IMG/VR virus record: IMGVR_UViG_3300025886_000023
Span: 1-58,963 of that record
Length of the DNA stretch: 58,963 nucleotides
Origin: a virus
Direction: 5' to 3' (one strand)
Shown in pieces: positions 15,659-24,700 of this stretch. Under the pieces are notes generated by a model. The model did not search any database, was not told the DNA's origin, and saw nothing but the letters and a program-made list of their open reading frames with translations. The stretch's first letter is position 1. Every line of letters starts with the position of its first letter. The position numbers and the translations under genes are program-made.

Positions 15659-18577
15659 ATGCCTAGAAGATTTGACTTTGTATCACCCGGAGTTCAATTA
15701 AATGAAATTGACCTCTCGACGGTCCCTGCACAACTACAAGGGGATGGTCCCTTAATTATTGGTCGTGCCCAGAGCGGACCAGCTAATCAACCTATTAAGG
15801 TTAAATCCTATTCGGATTATGTCAGCGTTTTTGGAGAACCAGTATATGGTCCAGACGCTGCTAAGCCTGATTCATGGCGTTATGGCCAATCAGTATTTCC
15901 AGAATATGGTGCTATCGGTGCTCAAGCTTGGCTTGCTGCGGACGATACCCCGATTACATTTATTCGACTTTTGGGCGAACAGGATTCTAATGCTGTCCCA
16001 GCAGGGTATGCTGGATGGCAAACTGAAAAATATAATAATGCTGCTGGCGGTGATTTCGCTATAGCTGCTCGCCAAAATGGTGGAGCTTTCGGGCTTTTCA
16101 TTATTGATAGTGGTTCGGCTAAAGTTTTAGGAACAGGCTCACTTGCTGCTGTTTGGTATCTTGATCAAGGTACTATCGAGTTATCAGGTACTGCTTGTAA
16201 TATGCCTACCTCAGTTAATGAAACTGGATCGGCTCGCCTTTTTCAATCACGAGGAGGCGTACAAACCCCCAATACATATACTGTTTTAATAAAGAACGCA
16301 TCGGGCTCAGCGTCTGAAGCAGTTTCTTTTAATTTTAATCCAGATAGCAATAATTTCATTAGAAATCAATTTAATACAGAACCCTATAAAACAAACCCAA
16401 CTACTGAAACTGTTACTAGTTCTTATTGGCTTGGCGAAACCTATGAAGTATCTGTTGATTCATACACCCAAAACACAACCGCCGGTAAGCAAATTGGCGT
16501 TATACTTGGATTGGGCTCTGGTTCTATAAACGGTGCTAATAATCGATTTGGTTATACTGGCGCAAAAACTGGTTGGTTTATCAATCGCGATCCTAACCCA
16601 AGTCCTCAGACTGGTTCTTATCAAGCAATTAATATGGAAAAACTCTTCCGAGTTGTTGCTTTACAGGAAGGAGAATTTTTTCAAAGAAATTATACTATTG
16701 CCATTGAAGATCTTAAATTAGGAACAGCAGCAAATCCCGACTCAACATTTAGTTTGTCTGTTAGAAGGTTTAACAATAACTTCAGCGAAGTAGAAAAGTT
16801 CTCTGGATTAACCATGAATCCAAATTCCGAAAACTTTATTGCCAAGAGAATTGGAGATCAATATCTATCTTGGCAAGAAGACCAAAGAAAATTCAATACA
16901 ATTAATCGTTATCCAAACATTTCAGACTATATTCGTATCGAGATGGCTCCTGCTCTACAAAATGGTGTAGGACCACAAGATGAATATGCTCTTCCTTTTG
17001 GATTCTTTGGGCCTAACAGATTTAAAGGTTTTACATGTACTAGTGGATCTAGCACAATTAACCGTCAAGCGGGAGCAGGCTTAACTCCTTTCGCCGTAGG
17101 TAAAGGTCCTTTTGTTCTTGGTTCTGGTTCTATTCCAATGTGTAATGGCGCGGATGCTATTTATAATAGTCCTGCTGTTGTTATGGGAGACCAAGACAAC
17201 GAACCACATACACTAGCAACAGCTTCATTTGATTTTCCCTCCATAAAATTAACAGCTACTGGTACATATGGTATATCTGGTGGAGATTATCCAGCCCTTG
17301 TAAGTACAATGTTTGGAATTCATCCCTATCGAAGTGCTTCTATTAAGCTTGATAATAGCTATATTGATTTAATTCGTGCTTTACCACAAGGTTATGACAT
17401 TTGGACTGAACCAGCATCAGATGCTGCTCTTGAAACATCGTTCATTTTCTCATTGGATGAAATAAGATTAAATTCTAATACCAATACGGCCTACTATCAA
17501 TCAGGATCTCGCGCTGCTGGTAATTCTTATTCTGGAGATAATAGTCAACAAGCCTTGCTAACAAAAAATGTTAAGCAATTTATGGCTCCTATTTTTGGCG
17601 GCTTTGATGGTCTTGACATTAAACAAAAAGATCCATTTGCGAATTCTTTAATTGGTACCGTAAAAACATCTAATTATGAATTTGCTACCTTGAATAAGGC
17701 ACTCGATATCGCCTCTGATTCAGAAAATGTAGCCATGGACCTTTTGGCCATACCCGGAGTTGGCAAGCAATCAATAACTGACCGAATGATTAAAGTTTGT
17801 GATGAACGCGCTGATTCACTTGCTATCATTGATTTAGATACTGCCTATACTACTTCTGCGGAATCAACCACAGAAAGTGCCGGAAGTGTTACATCTGTTG
17901 TATCAACCGTTCGAACTCGAAATTATGATTCTTCATATGGTTGTGTTTATCATCCATGGATCTTAGTACAGAATCCCGGAGCTAACGGAACAAATACTTA
18001 TGTTCCATCTTCAATCGCTGGTCTTGGTGCTATGGCAGCATCACAAAAGGTTTCAGCGGTATGGTTTGCTCCTGCTGGTTTTAATCGCGGTGGAATTGCT
18101 CAACTTGGTGGACCAAACGGACCTCGCACAATTGGAGTTTCAGAGACACTTAATAAAGCTAATAGAGATGATTTATACGAAGTAGACATTAACCCTATTG
18201 CTAACTTTCAAGGTGATCCAGTAATCTTTGGACAAAAAACCTTACAAGCATATCCTTCCTCATTGGATCGCATTAATGTTAGACGACTTATGATTTATAT
18301 CAAAAAGCGAATTAACACCATTGCCGATACTGTACTCTTTGATCAAAACATCGAGGCTACTTGGAGAAGATTCTCAGGCAGAGCTACACGCGTTTTGCGT
18401 CGAGTTCAAACCCAAGGTGGAATTGAAGCCTTTAAAATTGTTTTAGATAAAACAACGACTACTCCTGACTTACAAGATCGCAACATTATGTATGCTAAGA
18501 TCTTTATTAAGCCAGCCAAAGCAATCGAGTTTATCGCAATTGACTTTATAATCACCCGCTCTGGTGTACAATTCTAA
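15659..18577 (+). CDS. 18: tail sheath protein, T4 gp18-like
   Basis: This contractile sheath subunit has 972 residues, against 659 in T4. I chose ATG 15659, eight bases after AAGGAG, over a TTG one codon earlier. The N-terminal SPGVQLNEIDLSTVP and the C-terminal GDPVIFGQKTLQAYPSSLDR followed by INVRRLMIYIKKRI are the classic sheath signatures; GGFDGLDI near residue 645 and YHPWILVQNP near 765 also fit. The excess length lies in the first ~500 residues, consistent with inserted surface domains. It is followed by the tail tube genes, as in T4. Confidence 0.95.
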   Translation: MPRRFDFVSPGVQLNEIDLSTVPAQLQGDGPLIIGRAQSGPANQPIKVKSYSDYVSVFGEPVYGPDAAKPDSWRYGQSVFPEYGAIGAQAWLAADDTPITFIRLLGEQDSNAVPAGYAGWQTEKYNNAAGGDFAIAARQNGGAFGLFIIDSGSAKVLGTGSLAAVWYLDQGTIELSGTACNMPTSVNETGSARLFQSRGGVQTPNTYTVLIKNASGSASEAVSFNFNPDSNNFIRNQFNTEPYKTNPTTETVTSSYWLGETYEVSVDSYTQNTTAGKQIGVILGLGSGSINGANNRFGYTGAKTGWFINRDPNPSPQTGSYQAINMEKLFRVVALQEGEFFQRNYTIAIEDLKLGTAANPDSTFSLSVRRFNNNFSEVEKFSGLTMNPNSENFIAKRIGDQYLSWQEDQRKFNTINRYPNISDYIRIEMAPALQNGVGPQDEYALPFGFFGPNRFKGFTCTSGSSTINRQAGAGLTPFAVGKGPFVLGSGSIPMCNGADAIYNSPAVVMGDQDNEPHTLATASFDFPSIKLTATGTYGISGGDYPALVSTMFGIHPYRSASIKLDNSYIDLIRALPQGYDIWTEPASDAALETSFIFSLDEIRLNSNTNTAYYQSGSRAAGNSYSGDNSQQALLTKNVKQFMAPIFGGFDGLDIKQKDPFANSLIGTVKTSNYEFATLNKALDIASDSENVAMDLLAIPGVGKQSITDRMIKVCDERADSLAIIDLDTAYTTSAESTTESAGSVTSVVSTVRTRNYDSSYGCVYHPWILVQNPGANGTNTYVPSSIAGLGAMAASQKVSAVWFAPAGFNRGGIAQLGGPNGPRTIGVSETLNKANRDDLYEVDINPIANFQGDPVIFGQKTLQAYPSSLDRINVRRLMIYIKKRINTIADTVLFDQNIEATWRRFSGRATRVLRRVQTQGGIEAFKIVLDKTTTTPDLQDRNIMYAKIFIKPAKAIEFIAIDFIITRSGVQF

Positions 18578-18582
18578 ACCAA

Positions 18583-18595
18583 ACTATTTAATATA
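18583..18595 (+). promoter_or_regulatory. candidate late promoter motif before the tail tube gene
   Basis: ACTATTTAATATA lies 30 nt before the 18613 start, in the short gap after the sheath gene. Confidence 0.5.
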
Positions 18596-18612
18596 AACGG
18601 AGATTTTTAAAC

Positions 18613-19218
18613 ATGCCATCAAACAACTTCTGGTCAGCACAAACAGTAGCCCCAAAGAGATCATATAGATTTATGGTCCAGATAAACCAAACGGTTCTGT
18701 GGTGGGCCAAGAATGTGAATACCCCATCCTTTGATGTAAGTGAGATCGAACATTCATTTTTAGGAAACAAATATTTCTTTCCCGGAAAAGTCTCTTGGTC
18801 AACTATCTCTATGACTTTAGTAGATCCTGTAACTCCTGATGCTGTAGCATTTACAAACAGTTTATTAACCCAATCTGGTTATATGATTCCAAAGAACACC
18901 AACGCTCCCCAGCGCTCAACAATTGATAAACCCGATGCTATTGCGGCTTCTAAAGGATTGGATCTTACGATTAGCGTTTTAGATTCCGAGGGCGAAGCTA
19001 TTGAAGTTTGGACACTAAATCAAGCATTTATTAAATCAGCAAAGTTTGGAGATCTTTCTTATGAAGATGAACAAATGAGAACTGTTGATATTGAATGGCG
19101 CTATGATTGGGCCTCTTGCGAATTTACTGCCGCCCACCCAACTGCTGGTGTTGCTAATACAGATTATTTTGAAGTTGGAGATATCCCAAACCCATCAGAC
19201 GCATATGAACCCACATAG
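18613..19218 (+). CDS. 19: tail tube protein, T4 gp19-like (copy 1)
   Basis: This 201-residue subunit of the inner tail tube follows the sheath gene. Seen: KRSYRFMVQIN near the N-terminus, WWAKNVNTPSFDVSEIEHSF, KVSWSTISMTLVDPVTPDA and DLSYEDEQMRTVDIEWRYDW. This is the usual gp19 pattern, with the tube-fold strands and a C-terminal IEWRYDWA motif. It is paralogous to the next gene. Ribosome binding site CGGAG. Confidence 0.88.
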   Translation: MPSNNFWSAQTVAPKRSYRFMVQINQTVLWWAKNVNTPSFDVSEIEHSFLGNKYFFPGKVSWSTISMTLVDPVTPDAVAFTNSLLTQSGYMIPKNTNAPQRSTIDKPDAIAASKGLDLTISVLDSEGEAIEVWTLNQAFIKSAKFGDLSYEDEQMRTVDIEWRYDWASCEFTAAHPTAGVANTDYFEVGDIPNPSDAYEPT

Positions 19219-19225
19219 GTGATAA

Positions 19226-19813
19226 ATGGCATTCTGGACAGCTTTAGATAAAGAACCAAAAAGACAATACCGATTTATAATCTCTGGCGATGGACTTGTT
19301 AATGAGGGCGGCAAAGAAAACGATGGTATTTGGTGGTATGCTTTAAGTGTAACGAAGCCTTCGCTTACTATTAACTCCACAGAGCATCAATTAATCAATC
19401 ATACATTTAAGTTTCCCACAACTGGTGTTTGGAATGATATTAGCATTTCTATTATTGATTATGACACGGTAGGAAAATCTCTCTATGATTCCTTGGCAGG
19501 TATTGGATTTTATCCACCAGATATTGATTTTAAGGGTAAAACCGATGGAATTTCAAAAGCTTTAAATGCCACTCGTGCTGGTGATGTAGAAATACAACAG
19601 CTAGATGCTGCTGGTGACATTATCGAAACATGGACATTAAAAGGAGCTTTCATAACAAGCATTAATTTTGGAGAATTAAGTTATGACAGCGAGAATTTTG
19701 TTAAAATTGATTTAACAATAAAATATGACTGGGCCGTATTAAACACAACACCGGGTACTGTTGAATCTAGTCCCGAGCCCATAACAGAAACTAATACTAT
19801 AAGTCTTACATAA
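19226..19813 (+). CDS. tail tube protein paralogue (copy 2)
   Basis: This 195-residue protein begins 7 nt after copy 1 and shows the same order of motifs: KRQYRFIISGDG, WWYALSVTKPSLTINSTEHQ, WNDISISIIDYD, ETWTLKGAFITSINFGELSY and VKIDLTIKYDWAVL. It carries a short insertion after the first strand (LVNEGGKENDG) and a Thr/Glu-rich tail. It may form a distinct ring, for example at the tube end, or be a second tube subunit. Paralogy is seen directly; the separate role is inferred. Confidence 0.8.
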   Translation: MAFWTALDKEPKRQYRFIISGDGLVNEGGKENDGIWWYALSVTKPSLTINSTEHQLINHTFKFPTTGVWNDISISIIDYDTVGKSLYDSLAGIGFYPPDIDFKGKTDGISKALNATRAGDVEIQQLDAAGDIIETWTLKGAFITSINFGELSYDSENFVKIDLTIKYDWAVLNTTPGTVESSPEPITETNTISLT

Positions 19814-19830
19814 CACATTTGAGGTGAAAA

Positions 19831-20670
19831 TTGAGTAGAAATAATTCAGACCGGCTTGGTCCACAAGACAAGTCAGGGGAAACCCCCGTAACAGCAAATC
19901 CCATGGAGTTTGTTACTCCCACAGAGTTTGTTGAACTACCTTCAAAAGGGACATTCTATCCTGAGTCACATCCCTTACATAATGAAGATGTAATTGAAAT
20001 TCGATATATGACTGCTAAAGAAGAAGATATTTTAACATCACAAACGCTTCTTAAAAAAGGCATAGCAATTGATCGTTTTTTACAAAACATTATTATAAGT
20101 AAACAGATAAAAGTAGATGATCTTTTAATTGGAGATAAAAACGCAATCCTAATTGCCGCTCGTTCTTCAGGATATGGAAATATGTATGATACTACTGTTG
20201 CCTGTCCTGCTTGTAATACTCGTGCTGATATCTCTTTTGACCTTGAGGACAAACAAATAAAAGAATCAATGATCGGTGAAACAGAAAATGTGAATAAAAC
20301 CAGCAATGGCACATTCATGATCAAAATGCCTTTTTCTAAATTTGATGTAGAAATCAAGCTTTTAACAGGAAAAGATGAAAGATATCTGTCTACTGTTTCT
20401 GCTAAAAAGAAGAAGGGTAAAATGGCAGACACTCTAATAACAGATCAATACAAACTTATGGTTGTATCTGTTCAGGGTAATAGTGAGCGTGGTGTTGTCA
20501 ATCATTATGCTGAGAACATGCCATTGCGTGATTCACGATTTTTAAAATCAGTCTATAAAGCAGTCAATCCTGATGTTAAAATTATAGAAGCTTTCGAGTG
20601 TAATTCATGTGGTCACGACCAAATGTTGGAGGTGCCTTTCGGCGCTGACTTTCTTTGGCCTGACAGATAA
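19831..20670 (+). CDS. baseplate protein, T4 gp26-like, with zinc-ribbon cysteines
   Basis: This 279-residue protein starts with TTG behind GAGGTG. The segments EFVELPSKGTFYPESHPL and IEIRYMTAKEEDILTSQTLL (about residues 32-75) are typical of the gp26 baseplate family of marine T4-like phages. Two Cys pairs, CPAC near residue 124 and CNSC near 255, could together bind one zinc ion. Position between the tail tube and the tape measure fits a baseplate hub or tail-assembly role. The family call is moderately sure. Confidence 0.7.
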   Translation: MSRNNSDRLGPQDKSGETPVTANPMEFVTPTEFVELPSKGTFYPESHPLHNEDVIEIRYMTAKEEDILTSQTLLKKGIAIDRFLQNIIISKQIKVDDLLIGDKNAILIAARSSGYGNMYDTTVACPACNTRADISFDLEDKQIKESMIGETENVNKTSNGTFMIKMPFSKFDVEIKLLTGKDERYLSTVSAKKKKGKMADTLITDQYKLMVVSVQGNSERGVVNHYAENMPLRDSRFLKSVYKAVNPDVKIIEAFECNSCGHDQMLEVPFGADFLWPDR

Positions 20671-20674
20671 ATAC

Positions 20675-20845
20675 ATGGAAGCTGTTTACGAACAGTTTTT
20701 TCTTCTTAAACATCACGGCGGTTGGTCTTTCATTGAGGCCTATAATCTTCCTATTGGATTGCGTAACTGGTTTGTCAAAAGACTAGAAAAACAATTCAAA
20801 GATGAAAAAGAAGCATATGAAAAAGCTTCTAAGAAAAGCAGATAA
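20675..20845 (+). CDS. small conserved tail-region protein
   Basis: This 56-residue protein starts at ATG 20675, five bases after the gp26-like stop. An upstream start would overlap the previous gene by 62 nt and is not needed. It contains FFLLKHHGGWSFIEAYNLPI followed by GLRNWFVKRLEKQF, then a charged helix. I see no slippery heptamer that would support a frameshift fusion. It is a compact helical protein, possibly a tail-assembly chaperone like other small genes preceding tape measures; function unproven. Confidence 0.65.
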   Translation: MEAVYEQFFLLKHHGGWSFIEAYNLPIGLRNWFVKRLEKQFKDEKEAYEKASKKSR

Positions 20846-20868
20846 TGTCCGCAAGGGCATTTTTTTTA
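20845..20868 (+). terminator. Rho-independent terminator
   Basis: ATGTCC / GGGCAT closes a GCAA loop and is followed by nine T residues. The left arm begins at the stop codon of the 56-residue gene. The stem is short, so read-through is likely. Confidence 0.7.
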
Positions 20869-20872
20869 TCAT

Positions 20873-20885
20873 ACTAATTATTGTA
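20873..20885 (+). promoter_or_regulatory. candidate late promoter motif
   Basis: ACTAATTATTGTA lies 28 nt before the 20901 start and follows a terminator. Confidence 0.5.
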
Positions 20886-20900
20886 TAGAGGGATCATCGC

Positions 20901-21248
20901 ATGTATATTAATTTTAATAAAAATCCTAAATTGTTAACTGAGAGTTGGTTGAACAATTTTGGAGAATGGAATAAGTTTTTGCTTGATTATATTTATGGCA
21001 AAGATACCAAAGATGTTTACATGATTAAAGAAGAAGAACAGGTATTGAAGTTTAATGTAAAAGGAACCGTCAAGCAACTTAGAAGTTATGCTGATGCTCT
21101 TTTTTCAGAAAAAGATTACCTTGAAGCTTATGCCCAGTTCGGCAAAGACCATCCGATGACCAACCAGAGACGAGTCATCCTCCAACAAGCAGTAGGACAA
21201 TTTGAACAAACTACTGGTATTACTTGGCCTTTCTCTGACGAGGATTAA
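20901..21248 (+). CDS. hypothetical protein before the tape measure
   Basis: This 115-residue, mostly helical protein has a Trp/Phe-rich N-terminus (ESWLNNFGEWNKFLLDYIYG) and a C-terminal RRVILQQAVGQFEQTTGITW. I recognise no family. It lies four bases before the GTG start of the tape measure and shares its promoter, suggesting a tail-assembly partner of the tape measure. Ribosome binding site GAGGGA. Confidence 0.65.
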   Translation: MYINFNKNPKLLTESWLNNFGEWNKFLLDYIYGKDTKDVYMIKEEEQVLKFNVKGTVKQLRSYADALFSEKDYLEAYAQFGKDHPMTNQRRVILQQAVGQFEQTTGITWPFSDED

Positions 21249-21251
21249 TAA

Positions 21252-23618
21252 GTGGCATCTTATCCTATTAAAAGCAAAGCAGATCTAATTGCGGCTCTTG
21301 CCACATTGGAGGCTAGCGAACTCGAAGCTGCCGGTCTTAGTAAAGAAGGGGGCAAAACCACTTCAAAAGGAGATCCTAATGTATTACGCGCCAAGCGTGA
21401 CCAATTAGCAGCACAGCAAAATATTAATAGCGCTCTTCAAGAACAATATAAGCTAATGATTCGCAATAAGGAGTTAGCTGAGACAGAGGGTGGTTTATTC
21501 CACGAAATTGCTGAAGAAATTTTAGGATCAGTAGGTAATCTAGAGGAAGCCACTGAGAGATTAGCAGCATTTAAACAATTAGCTGAAGCGACTGATGGCG
21601 CTGTGGCCGGAATAGCCTCTAGTCTCGGTGTAGATGCTAAAAATAGTATTAACAAGGGATTAGATGATATAACAGGTGGTTTGGCTAAGCTTACAGACTC
21701 ATTCTTTACCAGTGGACTTGAATTTGAAGCTATGGCCTTTGCGATGGGGTCCTCTCTGCTACAACAAGTAAAACCCGCGATTACCTCCGTAGCTTCTGCT
21801 ATCTTAGAAATGACCAAAGTTGTTGTTCTTGCTTTTGATCAAGCTCAAGCTAAATTGAATGCTACAACCGGAGCAACTTACGCTTTTAACGATGCTCTTT
21901 ATGATTCTCAGAGATCAATGAATATTCTTGGTGTAACATTTGCTGAAACGGGCGAAGCCATGGCCGCCCTTAACAGTTCACTCGGAGGCTTTAATACATT
22001 AAACACAGCCGCCCAAGTGGAATTAATTACAACAACAACCGCTCTTGGCAAATTAGGAGTGAATGCTCAGACTTCAGCCGATTTACTTTCTTTCTTTAAA
22101 ACAAATCTTAAGCTAAGCATCCCAGAAGCCGCAAGGGCCACTAAACAACTTGCTATGCTTGGAAAAGCCATTGGTATTGACCCCGCAAAGATGGCAGCAG
22201 ACTTTACTAAAGCTAATTCTTCTCTTGCCGTATACGGATCAAAAGCTGTTGATGTTTATAAGAATATAGCATCTGCTGCTAAAGCAGCCGAAGTTGGAAC
22301 AGAAGCCTTACTTGGATTAGCAGCCAAATTCGACACATTTGAATCAGCCGCTGATACAACCGCAAAGCTAAATGCGATTATGGGCTCCCAAATGTCTGCT
22401 CTCGAACTGTTAAACCAAACAGAAGACCAGAGAATAGAAACATTAATTAGATCTACGCAAGCTAGCGGCACAGCATTTGCGGATATGGACAGATTTACCC
22501 AAAAAGCTATCGCAGCAGCCGCAGGAATTAGTGACTTAAACGAAGCCCAAAAGATATTTGGCATGAATCTTTCACAGTATAATGATTTCACTAGAAAAGC
22601 ACAACAAAGTGCTGATATTCAACAAGATTTAAATGATGCTTTAAAAGCCGCCATCCCGTTGGCAGAGAAATTTAAAATTATGGCCACGGAGTTTATTATT
22701 GCTTTCCGACCAGCATTTGAGTATTTAACTGCCGCAGCCGATTATCTCATTGATATCTTTCGGGGATTTGATGATTCAACAAAAACAACGATTGCTCTTG
22801 TAACATTTTTGGGCTCTGTCGCACTAGCTACTGTGATTTCTGTTCTAAGTTTGGCCGTAGTTGTTTTTAATCAAATCTCTGCCGCTACTACAAGTCTGGG
22901 GAATTCCTTTTTAGGTGCTGCTGTTAAAGCAAAGGTCTTAGGTACATCTACTACAAATCTGGGGGCATCCTTTGTGGGTGCTGGTGGTGGAGCACAGGTC
23001 TTGAAAACATCTGCTACACAAGCAGGTTTGGGTGTATTGAAATTAGATGCTGCTGGAAAGATAGTCATTCCTACGATGGTTGGTGTTGGTGGAGCAGGTC
23101 AAGCCGCCGGTGCTGGAATCAGTGCTGGAATGACAAAAGCCGCCATAGGTGTAGGTATTGCTGTAGTCGCAATTTTAGCTATCGCAGGAGCCATTGCTCT
23201 AGTCGTTAGTGCTTACGCTGATTTGGCTGCTGCTGAAGCAAAACAAGAAGAAGCCAAAGCAAGACAGATTGAGGGCTATATGAATCTCAATGAATCAATA
23301 TCTCAAATCGAAACCAGTTTAACAAATATAGCAGCCATTGACCTTGCTGCTGGAGTAGGACAAATAGAATTAATTGCCGCAGCCTTGAAGGGCTTTGATG
23401 ATGTAAGTATTGAGACCAAACACACACTTACAAACTTAGCACTAATTAAAACAGGCACAGCATCCGAAGTAATGACGGGAGCCAGAGCAACTGCTAATAA
23501 TATCAATGTAGAAAATCAAGTACAAAATGCGATTAATTTAGATGGTATCAAGGTAGAAATAAGCATCGCCGGACAATCGTTTGAAAATGCTGTTATGCGT
23601 GTCATAAATCAACCATAG
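21252..23618 (+). CDS. tail tape measure protein
   Basis: This 788-residue, Ala-rich, largely helical protein has two hydrophobic segments (about residues 515-540, IALVTFLGSVALATVISVLS, and about 630-655, AIGVGIAVVAILAIAGAIAL), as expected of a tape measure that fixes tail length and later inserts in the membrane. The start is GTG, after GAGGA. It follows the tail tube and tail-assembly genes and precedes the baseplate genes. No lytic domain is seen. T4 gp29 (590 residues) is the functional counterpart. Confidence 0.82.
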   Translation: MASYPIKSKADLIAALATLEASELEAAGLSKEGGKTTSKGDPNVLRAKRDQLAAQQNINSALQEQYKLMIRNKELAETEGGLFHEIAEEILGSVGNLEEATERLAAFKQLAEATDGAVAGIASSLGVDAKNSINKGLDDITGGLAKLTDSFFTSGLEFEAMAFAMGSSLLQQVKPAITSVASAILEMTKVVVLAFDQAQAKLNATTGATYAFNDALYDSQRSMNILGVTFAETGEAMAALNSSLGGFNTLNTAAQVELITTTTALGKLGVNAQTSADLLSFFKTNLKLSIPEAARATKQLAMLGKAIGIDPAKMAADFTKANSSLAVYGSKAVDVYKNIASAAKAAEVGTEALLGLAAKFDTFESAADTTAKLNAIMGSQMSALELLNQTEDQRIETLIRSTQASGTAFADMDRFTQKAIAAAAGISDLNEAQKIFGMNLSQYNDFTRKAQQSADIQQDLNDALKAAIPLAEKFKIMATEFIIAFRPAFEYLTAAADYLIDIFRGFDDSTKTTIALVTFLGSVALATVISVLSLAVVVFNQISAATTSLGNSFLGAAVKAKVLGTSTTNLGASFVGAGGGAQVLKTSATQAGLGVLKLDAAGKIVIPTMVGVGGAGQAAGAGISAGMTKAAIGVGIAVVAILAIAGAIALVVSAYADLAAAEAKQEEAKARQIEGYMNLNESISQIETSLTNIAAIDLAAGVGQIELIAAALKGFDDVSIETKHTLTNLALIKTGTASEVMTGARATANNINVENQVQNAINLDGIKVEISIAGQSFENAVMRVINQP

Positions 23619-23629
23619 GAACCCTATAA

Positions 23630-24373
23630 ATGTCATTTCCCAATATACATTTTCAACAAAGCGACACTTCAACCAAATATGCCCAAGATTTAGGAGCATT
23701 ATTAGAGTTTGTCAGCATGATTAATGGGTCTTTACTCCAATTTAAAGCCTATCTCACTAATTTTACACAAGATTTCCAATCAAGTTGGAATGTTGAGCAA
23801 GTTTATGGTCGTCTTGACCCTATACCTACATTTAACTCAACTACAAGAAAAATTCAATTAGGTTGGGATATTCCTGCTTATGATGTAGAAGCAGCTATGA
23901 ACAACTTAAACAAATGTCAATCGCTTATTCAAATGATGTACCCCAGCTATTCAGAATCGGGTATCTTGCGCACTGGTACAGATGATGCTACTCAATCAAA
24001 TTTTACAAAAGCTAATAGTTTATCCAAGCCACCCCTAATAAAATTAAAATTTGCTAATCTTGTAGCGGACACATTTGGCACCGGTGGACAAGCAAGCGCT
24101 GTTGAAGGCGGTCTCTTGGGCTGGGCCGACGGTGTTTCATGGTCTCCAAATCTAGAAGCAGGAATGTTTGTTTATAAATTATCTGGTGCCGGAGAAGCCG
24201 AATACTATCCCAAGCTTATTTCTCTCTCTTTAACCTTCAATGTTTTACATCAAGGTATTCCCGTGCGTAATAATGAATCAGTCACCGAAAGCTTTCCATT
24301 CAATTCTCCGCTTAAAGGCGGAGCGAATCCCAATGTCCCTGCTGGGAATATAGGAGGGGAGAATAATGGATAG
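23630..24373 (+). CDS. baseplate / tail tube initiator-like protein
   Basis: This 247-residue protein has the conserved segment NVEQVYGRLDPIPTFNSTTR followed by LGWDIPAYDVEAAMNNLNKC and LIQMMYP (residues about 62-105), then KPPLIKLKFANLV and GVSWSPNLEAGMF. This pattern is found in tail tube initiator or baseplate proteins (gp48/gp54 role) of diverse myophages. It overlaps the LysM gene by 8 nt. The baseplate role is well supported; the exact T4 equivalent is not. Confidence 0.7.
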   Translation: MSFPNIHFQQSDTSTKYAQDLGALLEFVSMINGSLLQFKAYLTNFTQDFQSSWNVEQVYGRLDPIPTFNSTTRKIQLGWDIPAYDVEAAMNNLNKCQSLIQMMYPSYSESGILRTGTDDATQSNFTKANSLSKPPLIKLKFANLVADTFGTGGQASAVEGGLLGWADGVSWSPNLEAGMFVYKLSGAGEAEYYPKLISLSLTFNVLHQGIPVRNNESVTESFPFNSPLKGGANPNVPAGNIGGENNG

Positions 24374-24698
24374 ATATAAAGCACGAAGAAAAGGCGTAAA
24401 CTCCAGTCCTCAATACGACGATCTTTTTCAAAAACGGTCGGTAAAACAAATTGAACAGTATCGCACCGAGACCCTTAAATATCCATCAAATGATGAGATA
24501 AATGATCTTGAATTAACCAAATATTATTGGCAAATGGGAGATACCTTTTATAAAGTCGCAGCAACTTTTTATGGAGATTATACTTATTGGTGGGTTCTCG
24601 CCCAATTTAATAAAATACCCTTTGAGGGCGATTTGAAAGCTGGCGATGCCATCTTTATTCCACGACCCCTCACGCGGGTCATCCAGTTGTTGAGATAA
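24366..24698 (+). CDS. 53: baseplate wedge-like protein with LysM domain (gp53-like)
   Basis: This 110-residue protein has a C-terminal LysM fold: YYWQMGDTFYKVAATFYGDY followed by YWWVLAQFNKI and GDAIFIPRP (residues about 56-104). T4 gp53 and phage tail proteins of the gpX group have the same arrangement. In baseplates this domain holds wedge components together. It overlaps the preceding gene by 8 nt and ends two bases before the large hub-like gene. Confidence 0.72.
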   Translation: MDRYKARRKGVNSSPQYDDLFQKRSVKQIEQYRTETLKYPSNDEINDLELTKYYWQMGDTFYKVAATFYGDYTYWWVLAQFNKIPFEGDLKAGDAIFIPRPLTRVIQLLR

Positions 24699-24700
24699 AT

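Noticed and set aside
20609-20680. Programmed frameshift joining the gp26-like gene to the 56-residue gene, as in tail chaperones
   Set aside because: The frames overlap by 62 nt, but no slippery heptamer is visible and a good ATG lies five bases after the stop. Separate genes are simpler.
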